A stretch of DNA of 64,000 nucleotides from Rutidosis leptorrhynchoides (taxonomy: Eukaryota; Streptophyta; Magnoliopsida; Asterales; Asteraceae): contig NC_092334.1 in NCBI RefSeq assembly GCF_046630445.1, positions 104,603,501 to 104,667,500 of the forward strand, given 5' to 3'. Positions 12,001-24,890 of this stretch are shown here, piece after piece. Within the stretch, counting starts at the first letter, position 1; every line of letters begins with the position of its first letter. Position numbers and translations under genes: made by a program. The notes below the pieces were generated by a model. The model was not told the origin of the DNA. It ran no database searches and saw only the letters and a program-made list of their open reading frames with translations.

Positions 12001-12471
12001 AGTAGTCTTGTTTTTACATATGTAGTTCATTGTTAACACACTTAATGATATATTTAAATATCATTTTATCATGTTAAATATAGTGTATCAATATCTTAAT
12101 ATGATACATATATATTTAGTAGACGTTATCATAACGATAATCGTTATATATATCATTTCGAGTTTCTTAACTTAGTAATCTCATTTCTTATGTATATCAC
12201 ACATTGTTAATATACTTAGTGAGATACTTACTCATCATAATCTCATGTCAACCATATATATATGTCTATATATACCACAACATGTAGTTTTTATAATTTT
12301 GTAACGTTCGTGAATCGCCGATCAACTTGGGTGATCAATTGTCTATATGAAACTTATTTCATTTATTCAAGTCTTAACAAGTTTGATTGCTTAACACGTT
12401 GGAAATATTTAGTCATGTAAATATCAATCTCAATTAATATATATAAACATGGAAAAGTTCGGGTCACTACA
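9014..12471 (-). mobile_element. Element A: 5' LTR (3458 bp)
   Basis: Minus-strand LTR starting TGTAGTGACCC at 12471 and ending TTTCA at 9014, next to the PBS. It is homologous over its length with the element D LTR (48425-51672). It contains the conserved block with hairpin CAACA-TTTT-TGTTG (9382-9395), a CTCAGGTGAATAC site and TTTTGGGATGAGAATACATGC. Its outer end interrupts Athila coding sequence, so A inserted into Athila. Bases 12472-12476 (CTGCG) are the expected target duplication, whose partner lies off the window. Confidence 0.92.
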
Positions 12472-14227
12472 CTGCGAGCCCATTATACATAGCACCATCA
12501 TTAAGCAAGCAAGAAATGATAAATTCACTTGGGTCTCCTACTTTAGTAAGTAGAGTTGGTTTGCTAACCTTTTCCGGGTGATCTTTTCTTGGTTCTTTCA
12601 CTTCTACTTGAACTTCTTGTTCACATTTTTCTTCGTTTCTTGGAATGGGAGGTTTATATAGAAATTCTTCTTCATCACTCCAATTTGAAGCCTCCCCGTC
12701 TTCCAATTTTGGTTTTTCAAATGTCGTTGATAACATATTTATGTTTTCATTATGAGGGTTTTCTTGGGTAGTGAAATTATGATTAACTTCATTGTCAATT
12801 TCCATCGGATCATGTATATAATGTTTAACTCTGTGACCATTAACTTTAAATTCAATCCTATTTGAATTTATAAACTCTATTGTTCCGTATGGGAAAAATC
12901 TTTTGACTATGAATGGTCCAGACCATCTCGATTTCAAATTTCCAGGAAATAGCTTGAATCATGAATTGAAAAGAAGAACTCTGTCTCCTTCCTTAATTTC
13001 TTTTGAACTTCTGATTCTTTTATCATGCCATTTCTTCGTTCTTTCCTTATAGATTAACGAATTTTCATATGCATCATGTCTTAATTCTTCTAATTCGTTT
13101 AGTTGACTTAACCGTAGACGACCGGCTTCATGCAAATCAAGATTACATGTCTTCAAAGCCCAAAATGCTTTGTGCTCAATTTCTACTGGAAGGTGACATG
13201 CTTTTCCGTAAACAAGTTTAATAGGTGTGGTGCCAATTGGAGTTTTGTAGCTGTTCTAAAAGCCCAGAGTGCATCCTCCAATTTCATGGACCATTCCTTC
13301 GAATTTGATCCTACAGTTTTCTCTAGAATACGTTTTAAAGCTCGGTTGGTATTTTCAACTTGTCCACTCGTTTGTGGATGATAAGCGGTTGAGATTTTAT
13401 GAGTTACTCCATATCTTTTGAGAACTTTCTCAAGTTGATTATTACAAAAATGAGTACCCCGATCCCTTATTAAAGCTTTCGGTGTTCCGAACCTAGCAAA
13501 AAGACGTTTTAGGAAGTTGACTATAACTCGTGCATCGTTAGTTGGGAGAGCTTGTGCTTTCGAGCATTTAGATACATAATAAATGGCAACGAGAATGTAG
13601 AGATTATTATGAGATTTTGGAAATGGACCCATAAAGTTAATACTCCAAACGTCAAATACTTCACATACTTGAATGACATTTTGTGGCATTTCATCACGTT
13701 GACTTATTTTTCCGACCCTTTGACAAGCATCACAGGATTTACAAAGAAGGTGTGCGTCTTTGAAAATTGTAGGCCAATAGAATCCAGCATCATAAACTTT
13801 CCTTGCTGTTAGTTGAGGCCCATAATGCCCTCCTGTTGGTCCTGTGTGACAATGGTTTAAGATTTGACTAGCTTCATCTCCGAATACGCATCGGCGTATT
13901 ATTCCATCGGGACAACTTTTGAATAAATGTGGATCTTCCCAAAAATAGTGTTTTATATCACTAAAGAATTTCTTTCATTTTGGTACGACAACCCTTTTTC
14001 AAGGAATCCACATACTAAGTAGTTTGCAAAGTTTACAAACCATGGAATTTCATTATAATCGGTCTTCAATAGATATTCATTAGGAAAGTTGTCTTGTATG
14101 GCCGATTTATTTAGAACTTCTAATTCCGGATTTTCAAAGCGAGAAAGATGATCAGCTGCGAGATTTTCTGCTCCCTTTTTGTCTCGGATTTCAATATCGA
14201 ACTCTTGTAAGAGTAATATCCAACGAA
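12472..14227 (-). pseudogene. Athila-lineage integrase region, inactivated and truncated by element A
   Basis: Covers the RNase H end, the integrase zinc finger (decayed, 13690-14226), the catalytic core (13183-13689) and the C-terminal integrase domain (about 12467-13156; SRWSGPFIVKRFFPYGT). The core shows [10 protein letters not shown] and [11 protein letters not shown], so the second Asp and the Glu are present. The first catalytic Asp is lost: the family motif VWGIDFMGPF reads [10 protein letters not shown] (codon 13636-13638). Several frameshifts are visible, for example near 13170-13250. The 3' end of the element, where an env-like ORF could lie, is cut away by element A at 12471. Confidence 0.9.
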
Positions 14228-15540
14228 TTAATCGTGGTTTGGCATCTTTTTCGAAAATAGGTATCTAAGAGCAGAATGGTTGGTATAGACCACCGTTTTA
14301 GCCAGAACGAGATATGAACGAAATTTTTCAAAAGCAAATACAATAGCAAGGAGTTCTTTTTCAGTAGTTTTGTAATTCGTTTGTGCTCCTTGTAACGTCT
14401 TACTAACGTAATAGATAGGTTGAAATTGTTTTTTAATCCTTTGTCCTAAAACGGCTCTCATTGCAAAATCACTTGCATCGCACATGAGTTCAAATGGTAG
14501 ATTCCAATTTGGAGTTATCATGATCGGCGCATTAGTGAGTTTTTATTTAAGAATATTAAAAGATTTGATGCATTCATCCGAAAAGATGAATGGAGCATTT
14601 TTTTCTAGGAGTTTATTCATCGGAGTGGCTATTTTAGAAAAATCTTTTATGAAACGTCGGTAAAAACCGGCATGCCCTAGAAAACTCCTAACTCCTCTAA
14701 CATTGGTGGGATGTGGAAGTTTAGCAATTACATCTACTTTAGCTCTATCCACTTCAATTCCTTTCTTTGAAATTTTATGACCAAGAACGATGCCTTCTCT
14801 AACCATGAAATGGCATTTCTCCCAATTAAGAACTAGATTTGATTGCTCGAATCTAATAAGCATTCGTTCAAGATTAACTAGACATGTTTCAAAAGTATCA
14901 CTGAAGACTGAAAAGTCGTTCATGAAAACTTCCATGCATTCTTCTATCATGTCATGAAAAATCGCCATCATGCATCTTTGAAAGGTTGCAGGGGCGTTGC
15001 AAAGTCCAAATGGCATGCGTTTGTAAGCAAAAGTACCATAAGGGCACGTGAATGTGGTTTTCTCTTGGTCCTCGGGTGCGATTGGAATTTTAAAGTATCC
15101 GGAGAAACCGTCAAGAAAACAATAGTAACTGTATCCGGCTAATCTTTCCAACATTTGATCAATGAAAGGTAAAGGAAAGTGATCTTTTCTGGTGGCATCA
15201 TTTAGTTTTCTATAATCAATACAAACACGCCATCCCGTTACAGTCCTAGTGGGAATAAGCTCATTTTTTTCATTTGTGATGACAGTCATGCCACCCTTCT
15301 TAGGTACACATTGAACTGGACTATCAGAGATTGGATAAATTAAACCTGCATCTAGTAGTTTAATAATTTCTTTCTTAACAACATCTTACATATTAGGATT
15401 TAGTCTTCGTTGGCGTTGCACATATGTTTTATGACCTTCTTCCATAAGGATTTTGTGTGTGCAATACGAAGGACTTATGCTTTAATGTCATGAATCTTCC
15501 ATGCAATAGCTGGTTTATGAGCTTTTAGCATAGAAATGAG
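14228..15540 (-). pseudogene. Athila-lineage reverse transcriptase and RNase H, inactivated
   Basis: RT fingers and palm (VCIDYRKLN, FPLPFIDQMLERLAG, PFGLCNAPATFQRC) are followed by RNase H (MCDASDFAMRAVLGQ). The catalytic motif of this lineage, FMDDF, reads FMNDF here: codon 14918-14920 is AAC instead of GAC, which removes a metal-binding Asp. A stop separates RT and RNase H near 14540, another lies near 15387, and one ends RNase H at 14228. RT motifs are seen directly. The lineage call rests on RT plus the DLGAS protease and tRNA-Asp PBS. Confidence 0.92.
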
Positions 15541-18337
15541 TCAAGATTTTTCATTTTCCGTAAGAGAAGACGATATTATTATAGGTAATTCAGATTCACC
15601 ATGTAAATAAGCGTATTCCAAATGGTTTGAGAGTGGCTTTAACTCTAATATCGGTGGTTCTTCTATCGATAATTTGTATCGATATCTGTCTTCCTCTTTT
15701 AGCATTTGAAGTTCTTCTGTTGTTGGTTCATATTCATTAGCCATGAGTGCGGCTAATATTTCAGCTTCATCAATTGGTTCAATTCCTTCTCCTAAAGAAC
15801 ATTTTCCCGTTCCTTGTAATTCTGGAAATTCTTGTAACAATTCTGCATTTGAATCTATAGTTTGAATATAATAACATGTATCATCTGCAGATTGCGGTTG
15901 TTGCATGGCTCTATCCACAAAAAAGGTAACACTCTCGTCCTCTATACTTAGGGTCAGTTTCTTACCGAACACGTCTATTATTGCTTTAGCCGTGTTTAAG
16001 AATGTTCTTCCTAATATGAGAGGAACTCGAGAATCTTCTTCCATGTCCAAAATAACAAAATCTACTGGAAATACTAAAGTAAAAACTTTAACTAGCATGT
16101 TCTCCATTATCCCTCTAGGATATTTTACTGATCGATCGGCTAGTTGTATGTTTATTCGTGTTGGTTTCAATTCTCCGAGGTCTAGTTTAGCGTATAATGA
16201 ATACGGCACTAAATTTATACTAGCACCTAAGTCTGCCAATGCTTCTATTGAATTAAGACTACCCAGAAAACATGGAATTGTGAAACTTCCTGGATCAGAA
16301 AGTTTTTCTGGTAGTTTATTCAACAACACTGCAGAACAATTAGCATTCATTGTAACAGCTGAGAGTTCTTCCATTTTCTTTCTATTTGTGATTAGATCTT
16401 TCAGGAATTTAGCATATCTTGGCATTCCTGAAATCACATCAATGAAAGGAAGATTGACATTTATTTGTTTAAACATATCCAAGAATTTGGATTGCTCGGC
16501 TTCAAGTCTTTCTTTTCTTATTTTACTCGGGTAAGGAAGCGGTGGTTGGTATGGTTTAACATAAGGCTTTGCCTTAACTGTGTTATCTTTATTAACCTTT
16601 TCAACTACTGGTTCTGTTTCCTTATCTTGCTCAGGCTGTGGTGCTTGTGGAGTAGGAATAGAGTCATCAGAAATTACAGGTATTTCAGGTGGTTTAAGTG
16701 TAATACCACTTCTTGTGGTAATGGCTTTAGCTGTTTCATTTCGGGGGTTAGCATTTGTATCGCTAGGTAGACTCTCCGATTTTCTTTCACCTATCAACCT
16801 TGCTAGGTTACTCACTTCTTGTTCCAGATTTTGGATTGAAGCTTGTTGATTTCTAAATGCTTGAGCATTTTGTTCATTAGTTTGTTTCTGAGATGTGAAA
16901 AACTGAGTTTGAGATTCAACTAGCTTCGACATCATATCTTCTAAATTTGGCTTTTTATCATCGGTTTGTGGTGGTTTATTTGGAAAAATAGGTCTTTGCT
17001 GATTGTAAGTATTATTGGATACTTGTTGATTGCTAGGACCTTGTTGGTTGTTGTATGGAATATTTCGGTTATAATTCTGATTTTGATTGTAGTTTGGTCT
17101 TGGCGGTTGATAATTATTTTGATAATTATTTCTAGGCCTTTGGTTCATGTATGAAACATTCTCTCTTTGTTCCATTGTTTGTTCAATACTGAGACAATCT
17201 TTTGTCAAATGTTGTCCTCCACACTGCTCACAACTAATTTGTATTGCGTGAATATCTTTAGTCATCTTTTTCATTCGTCTATCGAAGCATCTAACTTTGT
17301 AGAAATGGAATCAAAGTCATGGCTAGAATCGGCTCTAGCCGCTTTAGATGATCTAACGATGTCTTTTTCTTGATGCCACTCATGTGAGTGGGAGGATGTG
17401 TTATCAATAATTTTGTAAGCTTCCGTTGCGGTTTTCTTCATAATGGAACCACCAGCTGCTATGTCGATATCTTTTCGTGTAGTAATGTCGCATCCTTGGT
17501 AGAATATTTGTACTATTTGATAAGTGTCTAAACCATGTTGAGGACATCCTCTCAACAACTTTCCAAATCTTGTCCATGCCTCATATAATGTTTCATTTGG
17601 ATTTTGTGTGAACGTAACAATTTCTCCTTGAAGTCTCACGGCTTTAGATGCCGGAAAGAATCTTTTAAGAAATTTCTCAACTAAGACATCCCATGTATCA
17701 ATCGCCCCTTCAGGTAACGATTCTAACCAATCTTTGGCTTCTCCCTTTAAAGTCCAGGGAAATAACATGAGATAGATCTATTCATCCTCAACTTCTCTGA
17801 TTTTAACTAGAGTATAGATCCTATTAAAGGTACGAAGATGTTCGTTTGGATCTTCCTTCGGCGCACTACTAAATTGGCATTGATTAGTTACCATGTGTAG
17901 GATTTGTCCTTTGATTTCATAATCTGGCGCTTTAATGTCTGGTTGAGTAATTGCATGACCATGGCCCGTGCGTGTAGCTCTCATTCGGTCTTCCATACTT
18001 AGAGGTTCCTGGTTTTCCATGATTGAATTTGTTGAATCTGAATAACTAGAGGATTCTGATTTAATGGTTTCTTCCTCGACAATCTCTGGTTGAATGATTT
18101 GTGGTTCAGGAGGAATGATTAGTGGTTTAGGATCTCTGAATTGTCCTTGAATATCCTCCGGGTTCTCAATTGTGAGGTCGGGTTCAAAAATGGATTATCG
18201 GAAATTTGAATTGGAGTACTTGTTCGACTAGATGATGATTCTAAAGAAAAATCAACGGCGACAATATTGGCTAGATGTCTTGATCGAGTTACAGGTGGTG
18301 AACGTATGAAAGGTGGTGAACGTTTTGCTCGGTGCAT
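15541..18337 (-). pseudogene. Athila-lineage gag and protease, broken
   Basis: Gag begins near 18337 and continues through a capsid-type domain (17271-17768: FPWTLKGEAKDWLESLP, AWTRFGKLLRGCPQHG). Next come a CX2CX4HX4C-like knuckle (CEQCGGQHLTKDC), an Asn/Gln/Pro-rich linker, and an aspartic protease with the Athila-type site ALADLGASINLVP near 16230. Breaks: a frame change near 18020-18119, a TAG at 17778, and a 1-bp deletion at about 17272 that overlaps the two reading frames as ATGA. The 577-residue segment 15541-17274 is open, so decay is uneven. Confidence 0.9.
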
Positions 18338-19586
18338 TCACTGAATATCCTATTAGTTATAAAAAAATAAAAAATTATATAAGTTATCAAATTAATAGAC
18401 TTTTCTGATTTTGCCCACGTTTTGAATAGCCAATAGATGCAGCAGGTAGCCAGGACCCTTTAAATCGGAAGCCCACAACTCGCCACTAACAAATCCAACT
18501 ATTACTACGAACCAGAAAATTTTGGATGTCTATTAATTTAACCGCTTAAAATAATTTTTCGTCGAAATTTAAAGAAAATATAGAAAATTCTATGTCCTAA
18601 AAACTAGAGCATTGAAATGAGAAAAGAAAAAGCGCGTCGAGAAATAAGAGTCGAAAAACAAACGTCGAAAAACAAAAATAAGAAAGTAGAGCGTCGGAAC
18701 TTAAAATTCTAAAAACTTAAGACTAAAAGTTGCATCTAAAGGTATTAAAGCTTAAAGGAATTCGAAATCCAAAACGACAATAACTTAAAAGGCACTAAAA
18801 TCTATTAAATATTAAAGCGATAAGCGATGTCGTAAAATTCTAAAGCGCCTAAATCTTAATCTAAAGAAAAAGCACTTAAGGGATTTTACGGCAAAGCCTA
18901 AAAATCTAGAAATATAAAATACTACGGCAAAAACTAAGTTTAAAACTAATTACGAACGATAAAAATACAAATTACGAATTAATCGATTAAAATATACAAT
19001 TTATAAAAAGATATAAAAAATGATAAAATTACTTATTTTTATATTATTATTTTATAAAAGTATTAATTTATATATTAATAAAACTAATTAAAACTTAAAA
19101 TTAAAAATTAATTATTAAAAGTAGAATTAAAAATTAATTTAATAACTAAAACCCTAATTAATAATTAATTATTAATAATAATTATTAATAAACGTAACCC
19201 TAATTCTGTCGGCTAAGGTACCTGGGCTGTCAAATCAATCCATGCGATCGCATGGATTGTGTGTAGGATTTTTATGCGGTCGCATGGGAACGGATACCAG
19301 GCCAGATATTTGGGCTGCTACAGTTGGGCCCGAATACAGTTTTATTTATTATTTTTTTTTTTGAGTTTAATATATAAAATATAAATATAAACATATTAGT
19401 TTTATAAAATATTACTTATTAGTTTTAATTTTTAACAAAAGAAATAATAAAAAATATAAGCTTTTTAATTTAAACACTTAAAAATATAGAAATATATTTT
19501 TTTATGTTTTTATATTTTTAAAACTTATGTATTTGTTTTACAAAAATAGCTTAAAAACTAATATTTTTTTTATAGCGTTCTATGGC
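18338..19586 (-). other. Athila untranslated leader
   Basis: About 1.25 kb between PBS and gag. It is AT-rich with short A-rich repeats (AAAATCTAAA type, 18590-18950) and has no open reading frame of note. Long leaders are usual for Athila. It contains a palindrome pair at 19241-19286. Confidence 0.7.
19241..19286 (-). repeat. Palindrome pair in the Athila leader
   Basis: A perfect CATGCGATCGCATG at 19241-19254 (palindromic for 22 bp) and a diverged copy TATGCGGTCGCATG at 19273-19286. Start-to-start distance is 32 bp and the spacer is 18 bp, identical to the pairs at 6507-6552 and 21048-21093. No TATA box is evident close by. Confidence 0.7.
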
Positions 19587-19605
19587 GTCCCCGGCAGCGG
19601 CGCCA
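19587..19605 (-). other. Athila primer binding site (tRNA-Asp type)
   Basis: Minus strand reads TGGCGCCGCTGCCGGGGAC, eight bases past the LTR end. Athila elements typically use a tRNA-Asp site of the form TGGCGCCGTTGCCGGGGA, and this differs by one base. It fixes the orientation and the 5' LTR. Confidence 0.85.
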
Positions 19606-19613
19606 AAAATACT

Positions 19614-21480
19614 TGATGTGTGCAAGGTGTAGTACGAAATAGATTATATTTTACTACGAAATACTATTAAATACGATATAATTTTACACAAGTTATTTAT
19701 TTATTTATTGAATGGATATACCTAAACCTTGCTACAACACTTATAGGCAGTGTACCTAATCGTAGAGTAGTGTAGTTTTTAGTAAGTCCGGTTCGTTCCA
19801 CAAGGAGCTGGCTAAGTTTAATGCTATATTTATTTTAAACTATATTTGTATAAATATATATATATATAAGTATTATTATTATTATTATTATAAAAGGGGG
19901 GTTTTACCGTTTAGTGACCGGTTTGTCGATTTTATGTCTTAAGTCACAATTAAAACTTAATGTAAAATATTAAATATAAATACAACTTAATTTAAAGCGT
20001 AAAGTAAAGGACGATAAATAAAAGTGCGATAATTAAAAGTACGATAATTAAAAGTGCAATAATTAAAAGTGCGATAATTTAAAGTACGATTAATAAAATG
20101 ACGGTAAATAAAAGTACGATGAGATATAAAATAAAGGAATTATGCTTATTTAAACTTCCGTAATCATGATGTTTGACGTGTTGATTTTAATTTATTACCA
20201 TGGGTTAATTGTCCTTTGTCCTGGATTATTCGATATGTCCATCTGATTTTGTCCATAATAGTCCATCAGTCATAATTATAAAGTGTGAAAGTCTTCGTCA
20301 AATTAACATTATACCCGAAGTCAAATATTCCAACTAATTGGGGATTCGAACTGTAACAAGGTCTTAATACTTTGTTTAATGAATACACCAGGTTATCGAC
20401 TGCGTGTAATCCAAGATTTTAATACTTTGTTAACAATTACACCAATTACCCTTGAATGTAATCCACCCCTGTTTTAATGAGTCCAGTGACTATTAATCCA
20501 TCCCCGTGTCCCGTCAAATGAATAATTATTAGTATTTATAGATATCCAGCCCACCGTACCCAGTCAAGCGTATGTGGTTATATATAAACACGTCAAATTA
20601 TAAATCTCTATATTAAATTAACGAGATATCATTTAATTAATCTAAAGCCCATTAATAGCCCATAGTCCAACTTCCACAAGTGTCGGTCTTTTATTCAAAC
20701 CCCAATTATGGTCCAAAGCCTAATAACCCCATCTTAATATTTAGTCTAACATCACGATTACTTCGGCTTAAATAAACATAACAATAACTTAGCTACGAGA
20801 CATTAATTTAAAAAGGTTGAACATAATTTACAATGAGTATTAATCGCGTAGTGTTACACGGACAGAAATTCGACTTACAAACTTAAAACATTCGCAACTA
20901 TAACCTTATTATTATTAACTTAATATTAAAATTATAATTATAAAATAAATATATATATTTGAGAGAGAGTGATATCAGTAGGATATGGTGTACTCAAACT
21001 CGACAGAAAACGTTCCAATTTATAGGACTTGGCCATGTACAGTAATCCATGTGATCGCATGGAATTTAGGCATGCTGGCCATGCGATCGCATGGCAGCCA
21101 AATCTTGTTCCAGTTGATTCCAAAACGTGGGCTGCTGCGATATATTTAATATATAATATAATATAATATAATTTTATACAATTATATATATATTATATTA
21201 TATTTTTGTGCATAGTTGACTCGTAATTTTAGGTCCGTTGCATCACGCGTTGATAGTTAGTTCATGTCCCGGTTTTGGATTTTTGAACATCCTTTCGTAC
21301 GATTTAATATCTTGTACTTTGCATTTTGCGGCTTGTACTCTTGTAATTTCTAGACGTTTCTCATCAATAAATTGAACCACTTGGATTGTACTTTGTACTT
21401 TTTAGCATTTTGGTCGTTTACGTCTTCAAATCGTCGAATCTGTCTTTTGTCTTCACCTTTTGATATTTAAACGAATATCA
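19614..21480 (-). mobile_element. Athila 5' LTR (about 1867 bp)
   Basis: On the minus strand the LTR starts TGATATTCG at 21480 and ends CACATCA at 19614, giving matching TGAT...ATCA ends. The inner boundary is fixed by the PBS. The outer boundary is fixed by the sudden start of LINE sequence at 21481 and is inferred, because the second target-duplication copy is not in the window. It contains a TATA box with a palindrome pair and an A/T-rich 3' half. Confidence 0.8.
21017..21093 (-). promoter_or_regulatory. Palindrome pair upstream of a TATA box (Athila LTR)
   Basis: CATGTGATCGCATG (one mismatch) at 21048-21061 and perfect CATGCGATCGCATG at 21080-21093, again 32 bp start to start. On the sense (minus) strand a CTATAAATT box at 21017-21025 follows after 22 bp. 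The layout is almost superimposable on 6477-6552 in an unrelated LTR. Confidence 0.65.
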
Positions 21481-23527
21481 CTTGTAAATAGAATAATTGC
21501 AACTAAAAGCTTGTCTTTCTTGAAGGATAATGCTATGAAATATATGTTATCAGTGCTCCAACAAAAGAATTCTCGATTGGTAGAGGCGTTCGACAAGGTG
21601 ACCCCCTTTCACCTTTTCTGTATAATATTGCGACGGAGGGACTTAACATTTTGGTGAAAATAGCCATAGATAGGGGTCTTTTCAAAGGTGTCGAGGTTGG
21701 TAGTGACAAAATTCTAATTTCTCACCTCCAATATGCCGACGACACCATTTTTTTCCGGGGAATGGAGTCATACAAATTCCTTGAATCTTCTAAATATTCT
21801 TAATTGTTTTGAATTCGCCTCGGGTCTAAAAGTGAACTTCCACAAGAGCTTTATTTATGGGGTTGGTGTGGATCAAGGCGAAGTCGATCTTATTGCAAAC
21901 CACCTGGAATGTCAAAGTAGCAAACTTCCTTTTATTTATCTTGGTTTACCTATCGGGTCGAAAATGAAGAAAGTTAATGATTGGCTTCCAGTTATAAATA
22001 AATTCAAGTCTAGGCTTTCGGGGTGGAGAATGAGAACGTTGTCATTTGAGGGAAGATTAGTGCTCATCAAATCGGTGCTTAATAGTCTACCGCTGTACTA
22101 CTTCTCGCTTTATCGTGCTGCACCTTGTGTGTTGAAAATTCTAAAGAGTGTGAGAAGATCAATTTTTTGGGGCGTGTCGGGTTCGGGTACCAAAATGTCG
22201 TGGGTCAAATGAGATGAGGTCATTAATTCTTACGGGTTTGGGGGGTTAAACATCGGGTCTTTGAAAAGTAAAAATCTTGCTCTTTTAGCAAAATGGTGGT
22301 GGAGGTTTAAAACCGAAACCGAGTCTCTTTGGGTCAAAATTATTCGAAGTCTTTACGGTACTAACGGCGGTATGCTTCTAGGAGATGGATCTTTAAGCAA
22401 TTCATCTTCTAGCACTTGGTGTAATATTATCTCTGCAAGCACTTGTATCGAGAACTTGCAGGTCCCTCTTAGAAATTCATTTATCAAAACGATCGGCGAT
22501 GGTGGTGATACTTCCTTCTGGCTCGAACATTGGATAGGGTCGGATAAACTGTGCTGCCTACTTCCTCGTTTGTTTAGGTTATCGTTAAATCAGGGAGCAT
22601 CGGTTAAAGAATGTGTTAATTTTGATTCGAATGGAATAAATTGGTGCTGCAACTGGATTCGTACCCCTACAGGTAGATGTTCTGGCGAGCTTAATGCCCT
22701 TAATTCGCTGCTGTCCACTACCACCTTGGATCAGACAAAGAATGATTCGTGGAAGTGGGCTTCTGCTTCGAACGGTATATTCACAGTCAAAAAACTTGCT
22801 AAGTTGATTGATGAACAGTTTATGGTGCGGTCCTCTTCTCAGCATGAAACTCAACTGAATAAATTGGTCCCAAAAAAATCGAAATATTCGCTTGGCGGGT
22901 CATGAAAAAGAGAATTTCGATAAGTGTGGAGTTAGATAAGCAGGGTTTGGACCTTCATAGTGTCCGTGCCCTGTATGTGACGATGATTTAGAATCGGTGG
23001 ATCATATCTTCACTTCGTGTTCTCGGGTTATGGATGTGTGGAATCGGAATTTTTAAATGGTGGAACATACATCCTATCTTGACGTCTTTTATATCACACA
23101 TTCTTTCTTTCGATAACCCACCCAATCTATTGGCAAATGGAGGTATGATATGGCAAGACGTTAAGTGGGCTTGTATTTACACTATTTGGAAATGCCGAAA
23201 CAATCTAGTATTCAACCGGAAAGCTTGGGTCTCTCCGATGATTGTTAACGAGATTCAAGTTAAGTCGTTTGATTGTATTTCCTCAAGATTCAAAGGATCA
23301 AATTGGCTCACTTGACTCTCGAATCCTAACGTGCTTCTCAATATTTCGTGATTTAGTTCTTTTGCTTTTCTCTTTTGTAACTTGTAGTTGCTCCTTGCAA
23401 CTCTTTGTTTCTTTAGATTTTGGCTAGGTTGATCTTGATCGTAGATCCCCTAGCGATTTTGTACTCGGTTCTTTACTTCTTTTCGTGTGTTTAATAAAGC
23501 TTACTTGCCTTCCAAAAAAAAAAAAAA
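21481..23527 (+). pseudogene. L1-type LINE, 3' part of the reverse transcriptase ORF, decayed
   Basis: Non-LTR retrotransposon remnant. Starting from 21563, the frames together give an RT core (PTKEFSIGRGVRQGDPLSP, then QYADDTIFF: the YADD site is intact), the thumb and connection region (LPFIYLGLPIG, LSFEGRLVLIKSVLNSLP), and a long region to the zf-RVT domain. Breaks include a small deletion before 21563, frame changes near 21740 and a TGA at 22210. A 3' UTR with AATAAA near 23491 ends in an A14 tract (23514-23527), the expected LINE tail. The 5' part is missing at the Athila LTR junction, so Athila inserted into the LINE or at a deletion edge. Confidence 0.9.
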
Positions 23528-23570
23528 TGTTTTTTTCTTTTTCCTACACAAATCAACTCCCTACTTGAAT

Positions 23571-23576
<6 letters not shown>

Positions 23577-23660
<84 letters not shown>
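23577..23660. repeat. (TA)n microsatellite
   Basis: About 42 uninterrupted AT dinucleotides, 50 bp after the LINE poly(A) tract. Confidence 0.97.
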
Positions 23661-23664
<4 letters not shown>

Positions 23665-24882
23665 CGTCATTTCAATTTTACTTTTTTTAATTTTTCCCCT
23701 CAACTTTTTTATATTTCATTTCTTTACTTATAATTTTAGTTTCTTTTTACTCCGTCCAAGTGAATGATCCCATAGTGAAATTCGAGTAAAAAAGCTTCGT
23801 TAACACAAAATTCTCGCTATTTTTATATACTATACACACAAATAATATTACAACATTCATAATTTAAATTAATGGCTGACACCTAAAAAAGTTGTCTTTC
23901 AATCAAGGATATGTAGAGTTCGATCAATTCGTTTTCAGTTTTTCAGTCTTTACACCGACATGGTGCAAAATTGACGGTTTAAGTCTCAAATCATCTAGAT
24001 AATGAATAATCTGAAGATATTGTTTTTTTTTCCTTTCTTATTATTAAAATGAAACGTCACTTCAACTTTTGAATTATGGTACCATTTGGTATTATATGTT
24101 TAAAGGGATATCACAACAATCTAAATATTAGTAACAAGATAGTTAAAGCACGACAATAACATATGCCACTAGTACAATCTTTAACTATTTGCTGACATTT
24201 GTAATTTTTAACTCACATTTAAATTTATTGAAAAAGTAAAAAAAGAAAGTGTGCAAGCCGAATTTGAAAGAGAAAAAATGGCCCTCTATATTAAATGGTT
24301 TGGTTTCAATCTAATCCTTTTTACTGTAGTTTTTATCATCAATTTTCAACGTCTTTTCTACGCGTTTCTCAATATATCTTTTCCTTTACAATTACCTTGA
24401 CTAAAAGTCAATTGATGCTTTTAAATTTTAACCTTTATTAACATGTAAACATTATACTGTTGCTAAATTATCATTTCACATGAATGGTCTTTCCCATATA
24501 ACACGTCAAATGAATAGCCAACTCACTAAAAAGTGATTGAGTAATAAACTTTAAGCAATTAATATAAAATAATGTGTAACATGATACATGACTACTTTAC
24601 CAAATAATTGATATTACATATGTCTCAAAATCAATACCTCCATACCTCACAAACTAACAAATAAAAACAAATCACTGGGATTTTTTTAATTACATAGAGG
24701 CAAATCATCTCAAATTATCTTTGCTGTACTAGTTAAGCAAAAACTATAAAAGATTTTTTTTCGAAAAACAATACTGTGTATAACAAACAAAAATTTCATC
24801 AAACTGATAAAAAAAATTAAGGAAAGCAACACTCGTACACAACCTAACAACAAACCGAACTAAAGGATCAAACGAGCAAACC
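23661..24882. other. AT-rich spacer, no gene seen
   Basis: Around 1.2 kb with no coding signal on either strand. A segment near 23749 (TACTCCGTCCAAGTGAATGA) resembles a Stowaway terminal end, but I found no matching second end. Confidence 0.6.
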
Positions 24883-24890
24883 GATCCAAA

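Noticed and set aside
15905-17373. Plus-strand ORFs over Athila gag, including a 209-residue frame
   Set aside because: Antisense shadows of the long minus-strand gag/protease frame.
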